From: Polaromonas sp. P2-4
GTDB lineage: Bacteria; Pseudomonadota; Gammaproteobacteria; Burkholderiales; Burkholderiaceae_C
Assembly (NCBI GenBank): GCA_024703855.1
Contig: CP087965.1
Span: 5,076,001-5,140,000 of the forward strand
DNA: 64,000 bases
Direction: 5' to 3'
A model generated the notes under the pieces. That model did no database searches. It was not told the DNA's origin and saw only the letters and a list, made by a program, of their open reading frames with translations. Within the stretch, counting starts at the first letter, position 1, and the number at the start of each line of letters is the position of its first letter. The position numbers were made by a program, and so were the translations under genes. Positions 57,260 to 64,000 of the stretch are shown piece after piece.

Positions 57260-58212
57260 ATGGTTTCGCTCATGTCCACTACGGCACAGATCCCCCAGCT
57301 TCTTAACCGCCTGCGCATGCGCCAGGTGGCCCTCATCCTGGCGGTGGGCGAGCACGGCACCTTGCGCAAGGCCTCGGCCGAGCTGGGCATGACGCAGCCG
57401 GCGGCCACCAAAATGATTCAGGAGCTGGAGTCGGCACTGGGCCAGCGGCTGTTTGAGCGGGTGGGGCGTGGGCAGAAGCTCACCGCAGCCGGCACCAGCG
57501 TGCTGGGCTACTTTCGCGGTATGCGCGGCTCGATGGAGTCGATGACCGCGAACTGGCCGAGCTGCAGCTGGGCAGCTCGGGGCGGCTCTCGATCGGTACC
57601 ATCATGGCGCCATCACCCACCTTGCTGACGAACGCCATCATTGCGCTGAAGCAGGCTTACCCACTTTTGTCGGTCGGCATCACCATGGACACCAGCGACC
57701 GCTTGCTGGAGCTGCTGCGCGAAGGCGCGCTGGACACGGCGATTGGCCGCATGCGCGACGAGCATAGGCAGGACTACAGCTTTACCCCGCTGGAGAACGA
57801 AGCGCTGTCGGTGGTGGTGGGCGTGCACCACCCGCTGGGTAGCAAAAAATCGGTGCAGTTTGCCAGCCTGCAGGGCTACTCCTGGATATTGCAGCCCACC
57901 GGCAGTCCGATGCGCGAGGTGCTGGACCAGGAGTTTCGCATGCTGCAGATGCCTGCGCCCAAGGGCCTGATCGAAACGGCCTCGATACTGACCACCACCG
58001 ACCTCATCGACAAGACAGAGATGATCGCGGTCATGCCCCGATCCATTGCCGACAGCTACGCCCGGCACGGTTTGCTCAAGGTCTTGCCCTGTGATATCCG
58101 GCACAAGATGGAGTCGTTTGGCTCCATCACTCGCAAGGACAGGCCGCTGAGCGAGGCTGCGCAATTTTTTCTGTCGGCGTTGCACTCGCAGGAGCCTGCA
58201 GGGTCATTTTGA
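57260..58212 (+). CDS. LysR-family transcription regulator, one frameshift
   Basis: N-terminal winged helix: LLNRLRMRQVALILAVGEHG, TLRKASAELGMTQPAATKMI, QELESALGQRLFERVGRGQK. The frame breaks near 57548 (one G lost at ACCGCGAAC); the restored frame reads ELAELQLGSSGRLSIGTIMA, followed by the ligand-binding domain. About 315 residues. Divergent from the 57.1-45.4 kb catabolic cluster and almost certainly its regulator. Start at 57260 or, four codons later, 57272. Confidence 0.9.
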
Positions 58213-58218
58213 CCGGGT

Positions 58219-58276
58219 TTACAAGCAAAATCGGGCTCTAGACCCTGTGGAATGTGCGCAAGCAGCTATCAATTCA
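58219..58276 (+). repeat. Comamonadaceae-type dispersed repeat, copy R5
   Basis: AAATCGGGCTCTAGACCC ... GTGCGCAAGCAGCTATCAAT. Follows the lysR stop codon directly and ends near the presumed left end of the IS91-family element. Confidence 0.7.
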
Positions 58277-58279
58277 GGA

Positions 58280-60160
58280 GTTAGTGGTCTACCCTCTGAC
58301 AGCACCGCAAATGCACAAAGCTGGATATAACCACAGTATCATCGGGCACCCAGCCCACGCTGGCACTGCCCCATGTCCCCCGCCGCACGTCCAGCGCAAC
58401 AGCACTCGCATCCGCACGCGGGTGCGCAAGCGGGCGCCAAACCCAGGCTTTACAACCCGCGCCACCCCGAGCGAACCCTGCTGTACCGCACCATCGCCGA
58501 GCATTTCGAGACCTGGCTCGAACTCGCAAGCGCAGGTCAGTTCGACGGCCAGGGCGATCACCCTACGCCACGTGCCTACGTCCGCCAGGCGTTTCGCAAA
58601 TACCTGGAGTGCGGCATCTTTGCGCACGGCTTTGCGCGTGCCCGTTGTGATGACTGCGGACACGACTACTTTGTGGCCTTCTCCTGCAAGGGCCGTGGCG
58701 TTTGCCCGTCGTGCAACACCCGGCGCATGGTGGAGACAGCGGCGCACCTGACCGATCACGTTTTGCCGCGCCTGCCGGTGCGCCAGTGGGTGCTGTCGGT
58801 ACCAAAGAGGCTGCGCTACTTCATGCAGCGCGACGGGGCTGTTCTCAACGTGGTGCTGCGTATCTTCCTGCGGGTCATTGCGCAAAGCCTGTCTGTCCAC
58901 TGCCCCGGTGCGGCACGGCTGGACAGGGCGGCCCTGCACATCGGCGCAGTGGCCTTCATCCACCGCTTCGGCTCCAGTCTGAACGCGCATGTGCACTTCC
59001 ATGTTTGCGTGGTTGACGGGGTGTTTGAGGTGGCGGCGGGCGAAGCTGATGCCCAAGCCACAGCGCCGAGCGTCATCTTCCACCCGGCCAGTGGAGTCGA
59101 TGCGACTACCGTGGCCCAGGTGCAGGCTGATTTGCGTCGCCGCATCCTGCGCGCCTTTGTCGGGCGTGGCCTGATCGACAGCGTCGATGCCAAAGAGATG
59201 CTGGCCTACCAGCACAGCGGCTTCTCGGTGCATGCGAGTGTCTGCATTGAGGCACACGACCGCGCCGCACTGGAGCGACTCTTACGCTACTGCGCCCGCC
59301 CGCCCTTTGCCATGGACCGACTGCGCAAAGAGGGCGCTGACCTGGTGTACTACTGCGCCAAACAGCACAGCGAGCCGACGGGTGACAAGCGCGCCGGCAA
59401 AGTGGACGAGCTGGTCCTCACGCCGCTGGAGCTGATCCATCGAATTGCTGCCCTGGTGCCCCCACCGCGCACCCACCGCCATCGCTATTTCGGTGTGCTG
59501 GCCCCGAACTCACCACTGCGGGCTGCGGTGACGGCCATGGCAGCACCCGCTCAGGCGAGGCCTGCTCACCCTGCGCCAGCCGGCAGGAGCGAGGGTGCGC
59601 CTGAAGTGGTGCCGCAGGGCAATGCTGTCCAAGCCCAGCCCGAGTCCGTGCCGCCCAAGCGCGCACCGGCACATTACCTGTGGGCGGTGCTGATCGCACG
59701 CATCTACGAGGTTTTTCCGCTGCTGTGCCCGATGTGTGGCGGGCAGATGCGCCTGATCGCGTTCATTACCGAGGGTGCCGAGGTGAGGAAGATTCTGAAC
59801 CACATCGGTGTGGACTCCGAGCCCCCAAGCATAGCCCCGGCGCGCGGGCCACCGCTTTGGCAGGACTGTGATGCGCAGATGGGCGAGGGGGTGCAAATCG
59901 AGCCGGACTGGGATCTGGCGGCGCAAGCAGCACCTGACTACGAGGTCGATCAGCGCATCAACTGGTGACAGCTCAAACAAGCGACTCAGATGCGCTGCCG
60001 GGTAGCACTGCGCCTGGCAGGCGCGTCGCACCGGTAATCACTCTCACGGCCAAGGCTTTCAGGGCGAATGCTGTCAATCAGCGTGTGTGGGCACTGCGAC
60101 GCCATGGACCTCGCGTGTAGGCCTATAAGCAATAATTCCATGTATGACATATAAATCTTA
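58280..60160 (+). mobile_element. IS91-family insertion sequence (approximate limits)
   Basis: Limits set by the end of repeat R5 on the left and the IclR promoter region on the right. The single transposase gene fills most of it. No target duplication is expected for this family. Confidence 0.5.
58373..59968 (+). CDS. IS91-family transposase
   Basis: Intact, 531 residues. N-terminal zinc-binding domain (ARCDDCGHDYFVAFSCKGRG, CPSCNTRR), then the HUH nuclease motif HVHFHVCVVDG and a tyrosine-bearing helix (DLVYYCAKQ) characteristic of rolling-circle Y1/Y2 transposases of the IS91/IS801/ISCR kind. C-terminal zinc knuckle CPMCGGQM. Element ends of this family lack inverted repeats; I can only say the element extends from about 58280 to somewhere before 60170. 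A perfect hairpin GCGCCTGGCAGGCGC at 60010-60024 may belong to its 3' (origin) end. It separates the LysR-controlled cluster from the IclR/TRAP genes. Confidence 0.9.
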   Translation: MSPAARPAQQHSHPHAGAQAGAKPRLYNPRHPERTLLYRTIAEHFETWLELASAGQFDGQGDHPTPRAYVRQAFRKYLECGIFAHGFARARCDDCGHDYFVAFSCKGRGVCPSCNTRRMVETAAHLTDHVLPRLPVRQWVLSVPKRLRYFMQRDGAVLNVVLRIFLRVIAQSLSVHCPGAARLDRAALHIGAVAFIHRFGSSLNAHVHFHVCVVDGVFEVAAGEADAQATAPSVIFHPASGVDATTVAQVQADLRRRILRAFVGRGLIDSVDAKEMLAYQHSGFSVHASVCIEAHDRAALERLLRYCARPPFAMDRLRKEGADLVYYCAKQHSEPTGDKRAGKVDELVLTPLELIHRIAALVPPPRTHRHRYFGVLAPNSPLRAAVTAMAAPAQARPAHPAPAGRSEGAPEVVPQGNAVQAQPESVPPKRAPAHYLWAVLIARIYEVFPLLCPMCGGQMRLIAFITEGAEVRKILNHIGVDSEPPSIAPARGPPLWQDCDAQMGEGVQIEPDWDLAAQAAPDYEVDQRINW

Positions 60161-60172
60161 TAGGTGGAATAA

Positions 60173-61102
60173 ATGAATGAAGAAAGCCCCTCGTTTGAAT
60201 CAGGGGCGCTGGCCTCGGAGAAGGCGTCGGGTGCGCCTGCGCTCGAGAAGGGACTCGATGTGATCGAGGCCCTGGCGGAGGAACCCGCCGGGCTGAGCCA
60301 GAAGGCTGTCGCGGAACGCGTTGGGAGATCTGTCAACGAGATCTTCCGCATGCTCGGCGTACTGGAGCGGCGCGGTTATATCGCTCGCGATGGAAACGGG
60401 CAGTACACGTTAACGCTTCGGCTGTTCGAATTGTCCCATCGTCATCCACCTCAACGGCGCCTTCTGGAGGCGGCTTTGCAGGCAATGGAGCAACTGGGCG
60501 CCACCGTCGGGCTATCTTGCCATCTCGTAGCGGCGAATGCGAACCGTTTGGTGGTATTGGCCCAGGTTCAGCCTGACTCTGTCCTCATGGGATGGTCGGT
60601 CAGACAGGGCGCGGTCCTTCCCTACTCGGAGCAATTTGTATCCGCACGCGTCATTGCTGCGTTTCAACACCGGGACCGTCAGGAAGAGCTGATCGGGATA
60701 ATGTCGAAACAGTCGAACGCCCGCCCTGCGAAGGCGATTCGCAAGACATTGGAATCCATCGCCTCTGCCGGCTACGACTGCGCGCCAAGCCAGGTGGCGA
60801 CAGGGCTTGTGGATCTGAGCGCGCCGGTGCTCAATCATTTCGGTCATGCAGTCGCAGCACTGACGCTGGCCTACATGTCACAGCCCAACCTCTCCGTTGC
60901 GCAAGACGCGCTGGTGGAAGCAGTCCGCCGGGCAGCAGCCCAGATATCAGTGGCTATTGGCGCTCCCAGGCGCGCAGCTGGAACTCAAGCCACAAGGCGG
61001 CGCGCAACGAGACGGCGCACGCGCACTCTAAAAGGTGCGTTAACTCTGCCCCGGCCAGGGCTGACCGCAATCTTGATGAGCCTGGGTGACATCGGCTGCT
61101 GA
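60173..61102 (+). CDS. IclR-family transcription regulator
   Basis: Winged helix GAPALEKGLDVIEALAEEPA, GLSQKAVAERVGRSVNEIFR, MLGVLERRGYIARDGNGQYT, then the IclR effector domain (LSCHLVAANANRLVVLAQVQ, PDSVLMGWSVRQGAVLPYSE, GYDCAPSQVATGLVDLSAPV). The family's usual length is reached near SVAIGAPRRA (about 60975); the following Arg-rich and unrelated-looking tail to 61102 suggests a lost stop or a shift there. It stands upstream of the TRAP genes on the same strand and probably regulates them. Confidence 0.87.
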   Translation: MNEESPSFESGALASEKASGAPALEKGLDVIEALAEEPAGLSQKAVAERVGRSVNEIFRMLGVLERRGYIARDGNGQYTLTLRLFELSHRHPPQRRLLEAALQAMEQLGATVGLSCHLVAANANRLVVLAQVQPDSVLMGWSVRQGAVLPYSEQFVSARVIAAFQHRDRQEELIGIMSKQSNARPAKAIRKTLESIASAGYDCAPSQVATGLVDLSAPVLNHFGHAVAALTLAYMSQPNLSVAQDALVEAVRRAAAQISVAIGAPRRAAGTQATRRRATRRRTRTLKGALTLPRPGLTAILMSLGDIGC

Positions 61103-61254
61103 TGCCCTCTCCGCCTGACACGACAAACAAGCATCGAAGACCCGTTGGCGAGTCGGCCAATGCGATCGGCACACCCTTTCGAGCCGCTCTAACGCTGGTG
61201 TTCAGCGAACGACTCGAGTGGATCAAGCCCCAAAACGGCGTGCACTGGTTGTTA

Positions 61255-61275
61255 TGGTTTCTACCTATGAAATCA
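61255..61275. promoter_or_regulatory. Possible IclR operator upstream of the TRAP genes
   Basis: TGGTTTC - 7 bases - GAAATCA, an inverted repeat matching at 6 of 7 positions, 112 bp before the dctP start, within the 284-bp region between the IclR gene and the transporter. IclR sites of this shape (TGGAAAT-like arms) are known; the assignment is by position and symmetry only. Confidence 0.4.
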
Positions 61276-61386
61276 TACCGACATTAGTGAAATAATCAGT
61301 CCTGTGGTAGCCGCAGCATCGTGCCGCAGCGCCTTGGTTGATCGCACTCGGCGGTTCAGCCCCATCCTGTCAAGGAGTCCAGCATC

Positions 61387-62369
61387 GTGAAGACATTCGC
61401 CTCGAAATTCATCGTCTGCGCAGCCCTGCTCGCGGCTGCGACCGGTACCGCGTACGCTCAGCAGTACAAGCTGCGCATCGCTCATGCCTTGGCGCCCAGC
61501 GAGCCTATCCACCAGGTGTCACTTGATTTCGCCAAGGCCGTGGAGCAACGGACTCAGGGTCGCGTGCAAATCCAGGTGTTCCCCTCCGAACAGTTGGGCA
61601 TCAACAAGGACATGCTGGAGCAGGTACGCCAAGGCGCTCCGATCATCCAGATCGCCGATGCCGGCTTCATGTCCGACTATGTCGCGGACTTCGGCGTTCT
61701 AAATGGTCCATACCTCATCTCGGATCCGGCCGATTTCAAGAAGCTGCTCAACAGCGACATCTACCGCGACATGCTCGACAAAAGCCAGAAGGCAGGGCTC
61801 CATCCGCTGGCCTTCAACTTCTACTTCGGCTCGCGCAACATGCTAGGCCGCAAGCCCTTCCGCTCCCCGGCCGACCTGCAGGGCGTCACCGTGCGGATTC
61901 CACCCAATCCGCTTTGGGTGGAGACTTTCAAGGCGCTCGGGCGCGCGGCACGCCGCTGCCCTGGACCGAGGTCTACTCGGCACTCGCTCAGAACGTCGTC
62001 GATGCCGTGGAAGCACCCATGGCCTCGCTGGTGGCGGCCAAGCTCCAGGAGGAGCGCAAGGTCCTCTCGGTGACGGGGCACTTCACGCAATTTCTCGGCT
62101 ATGTGATGAATGAAAAGACATTCCGCGGGTACCCTGCCGACATCCAGAAGGTGCTCACCGAAGAGGCCCAGAAGGCCGGTGAGCGCATGACTCAGACCAC
62201 CATCGAGAACGACAAGAAGCTCATGGAAGACCTGAGAAAGCAGGGCGTCACCGTCGTCACCGACATCGACACCAAGTCGTTCCGTGCAGCCACCGCGTCG
62301 GTGTACGGCGCCTTCCCGAAGTGGACTCCAGGCCTGTACGCGAAAGTCCGCAAGACGCTGGACAACTGA
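61387..62369 (+). CDS. TRAP transporter solute receptor DctP, one frameshift
   Basis: GTG start, signal peptide ending TGTAYAQQ. Motifs KLRIAHALAPSEPIHQVSLD, VQIQVFPSEQLGINKDMLEQ and the substrate-Arg segment LQGVTVRIPPNPLWVETFKA. The frame breaks at about 61938 (CTCGGGG with one G lost); the continuation is ARGTPLPWTEVYSALAQNVV, then DAVEAPMASLVAAKLQEERK. About 327 residues. First gene of a three-gene TRAP operon. Ligand unknown, likely an organic acid. Confidence 0.9.
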
Positions 62370-62457
62370 GCACTTCGCAGCCTGGCTACGCGGCACGCCG
62401 CGGGCCGGCGCTTCGAAGCCGCACACCGCGAATCCACCGCCACGAAGGCTTCCCAAG

Positions 62458-62964
62458 ATGCTTCAAAATTCTGATCCCATTGCGCAGGAGGCGCTCCTGC
62501 CCCCTTCCACACTCACGTTCGAAGAAATCATCGCCGCCACATTGATGGCTCTGATCGTCGGCGCTGTCTCCTGGGGAGTCTTCACCCGCTATGTGCTCGG
62601 CGCGCCCGCTGACTGGGCCCCGGAAGTCGCCGCAATCGCTTTCGCATGGGTGGTCTTCCTCGCCGCAGCACCGGCATTCCTGCGCGGGGACCACAGCGCG
62701 GTCGATGCGCTCGTCGTGAAGTTGCCCAAGCGCCTGCGCAAGGTCACACAACTCCTCGCCGACGCCATCGTACTGGCAACGCTCGTTATCACCGCGTGGC
62801 TGGCAATGGGGATGGCGTTCTCGACGCGCGATGTACCGACCACGGTACTGCAGGTCCCGCAGTCCATCACCTACAGCGCCGCGGCATTGGGTTTCGCCCT
62901 GATGGCAATTCGCCACCTGACTTTTGTGATCCGGCGCCTGCGCCGCGACGGGAGCGCCGCATGA
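62458..62964 (+). CDS. TRAP transporter small permease DctQ
   Basis: Intact, 168 residues, four membrane helices (IIAATLMALIVGAVSWGVFT, VAAIAFAWVVFLAAAPAFL, LLADAIVLATLVITAWLAMG, ITYSAAALGFALMAI) with the DctQ signatures FTRYVLG and RGDHSAVD. The stop overlaps the DctM start (ATGA). Confidence 0.9.
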   Translation: MLQNSDPIAQEALLPPSTLTFEEIIAATLMALIVGAVSWGVFTRYVLGAPADWAPEVAAIAFAWVVFLAAAPAFLRGDHSAVDALVVKLPKRLRKVTQLLADAIVLATLVITAWLAMGMAFSTRDVPTTVLQVPQSITYSAAALGFALMAIRHLTFVIRRLRRDGSAA

Positions 62965-64000
62965 TCCTCTGGCCCGCCCTTTTGTTGCTCGTCCTGCTGG
63001 CGATCAACGTCCCGGTTGCGATCTCGATGCTCGCGCCCGCCATCTTGTTTTTCATGATCGGCGGCGAGGTGCCCCTGGACCTCGTCGCACAGCGTGTCGT
63101 CGCCACGACGGACTCCTTCCCCCTGCTGGCCCTGCCGTTCTTCATCCTGGCGGGGTGCATCATGAACAGCGCCGGTATCACCCGGCACCTGCTCAAGCTG
63201 GCCGATGCCTTCGTCGGCCACATGACCGGCGGGCTCGCCCAGATCAGCGTCCTGCTCGCGGCACTGATGGGCGGCTTCACGGCGTCGGCCAATGCCGATG
63301 CGGCCATGCTGGCCAAGATGCTCGGGCCAACAATGATCCAGCGCGGATATGCCCCCGCATTTGCGGCCGCGGTCACCGCCTGTTCGTCGATCATCGCGGT
63401 GATCATTCCGCCGGGCATCGGGTTGATCATCTACGCGTATCTGGCCAACGTCTCGGTCGGTCGCCTGTTCATCGCCGGCATCGTGCCGGGCATCGTGCTG
63501 ACCCTGGCGCTGATCGTGGCGATCTACTTTGTCGCCAAGCGCCGTGGCTACGTGGCCGCGCGCTCAAAAATGGTCAGCCTGCGGGAATTGGCCAGCACCG
63601 CGCGGGGCCATTTGGGCGCTGACGCTGCCAATTTTCATAGTGGTGATGATCCGCAACGGTGTGGTCACGCCGACGGAGGCCGGCGCCGTCGCGGTGCTGT
63701 ATTCCATTTTCGTCGGCGTCGTCCTGCACCGCGAGCTGAAATGGTCGCACGTGCCGGAAATCATCCGCGAGACTCTGCACACGACCGCGATCGTGATGCT
63801 GATCATCTGTGCGGCCTCGACGTTCGGCTACTACCTGACCTGGGAGCGCCTTCCGACCGCCGCGGCGACCGCGCTGGTGGCGATGACCAGCAACCCGTAC
63901 GTGATGCTTCTGTTCGTGAATGTGCTTCTACTCCTGGTGGGCATGGCGATAGAAGGCTCGGCGGCACTCATTCTGCTCACGCCCATACTGGCGCCGGTCG
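62961..64000 (+). CDS. TRAP transporter large permease DctM, truncated by window edge, one frameshift
   Basis: MILWPALLLLVLLAINVPVA, then FPLLALPFFILAGCIMNSAG, TASANADAAMLAKMLGPTMI and IIPPGIGLIIYAYLANVSVG, all DctM hallmarks. At about 63607 an extra G in GCGCGGGGCC diverts the frame; the restored frame continues AIWALTLPIFIVVMIRNGVV, TPTEAGAVAVLYSIFVGV and runs off the right end at a conserved GSAALILLTPILAPV stretch. About 345 of the usual about 430 residues are in the window. Confidence 0.92.
   Translation, partial: MILWPALLLLVLLAINVPVAISMLAPAILFFMIGGEVPLDLVAQRVVATTDSFPLLALPFFILAGCIMNSAGITRHLLKLADAFVGHMTGGLAQISVLLAALMGGFTASANADAAMLAKMLGPTMIQRGYAPAFAAAVTACSSIIAVIIPPGIGLIIYAYLANVSVGRLFIAGIVPGIVLTLALIVAIYFVAKRRGYVAARSKMVSLRELASTARGHLGADAANFHSGDDPQRCGHADGGRRRRGAVFHFRRRRPAPRAEMVARAGNHPRDSAHDRDRDADHLCGLDVRLLPDLGAPSDRRGDRAGGDDQQPVRDASVRECASTPGGHGDRRLGGTHSAHAHTGAG

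Noticed and set aside
1..64000. CRISPR arrays, tRNA or rRNA genes, retrons
   Set aside because: I saw no regularly spaced direct repeats, no cloverleaf with a GGTTCGA-type T-arm, no rRNA blocks and no reverse transcriptase motif.

Overview
The window looks like a chromosomal piece of a betaproteobacterium of the Comamonadaceae (Polaromonas/Rhodoferax/Variovorax-like). The reasons are a GC-rich genome, three orphan Bug-type (tripartite tricarboxylate) binding proteins, the ribosomal order rpsF-priB-rpsR-rplI-dnaB, and a dispersed intergenic repeat with the core GCGCAAGCAGCTATCAAA that I associate with this family. The placement is inference from gene content, not a database match.

Layout. 1-3.5 kb: 3' part of cobyric acid synthase, a small exported protein, several intergenic repeats and a Bug receptor. 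4.1-9.7 kb: an accessory block with a Septu-like pair (AAA ATPase plus HNH nuclease) and a roughly 1000-residue nuclease/P-loop/helical-repeat protein, bracketed by an inverted repeat. 10.0-16.2 kb: a GntR regulator and a large FAD/Fe-S 2-hydroxyacid dehydrogenase, divergent from a glyoxylate-type aminotransferase and a Bug receptor. 16.3-24 kb: universal stress protein, methyltransferase, nth, a PLP aminotransferase, the divergent ppsR/ppsA pair and small membrane/TPR genes. 24-29.7 kb: DUF4212 plus sodium:solute symporter, then the S6-PriB-S18-L9 operon, a terminator and dnaB. 30-32.3 kb: DUF1326-DUF2182-EamA transporter. 32.5-45.3 kb: housekeeping genes (fadH, pyrD, rpiA, prlC, yhbY, rlmE, ftsH, folP, glmM). 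45.4-57.2 kb: one long minus-strand catabolic cluster with a divergent LysR regulator. It holds a lactonase, an enolase-superfamily sugar-acid dehydratase, a 2-keto-3-deoxy-sugar-acid dehydratase, 2-oxoglutarate semialdehyde dehydrogenase, a PdxA-family enzyme, a full polar ABC transporter, a lone TRAP receptor and a Bug receptor. Together these outline an oxidative route from an aldonate or aldonolactone to 2-oxoglutarate. 58.4-60 kb: IS91-family transposase. 60.2-64 kb: IclR regulator and a DctP-DctQ-DctM TRAP transporter running off the right edge.

Sequence quality dominates the reading. More than 40 single or double base shifts break about 35 genes, including single-copy essential ones (rpsF, rpsR, rplI, dnaB, ftsH, glmM). 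In most cases the downstream frame resumes the same protein directly, and many shifts sit in short homopolymers or in CG-dinucleotide runs. I therefore annotate these as intact genes with probable sequencing errors, give the restored limits and say where the shift lies.

The most interesting material is the accessory block at 4.1-9.7 kb with its flanking inverted repeats, a 101-bp inverted-repeat element (two clean copies and one degenerate one) with apparent TNA target duplications at gene ends, a family repeat that supplies the C terminus of PyrD, and the sugar-acid cluster in which an enolase-type dehydratase stands where an IlvD/EDD-type enzyme is usual.
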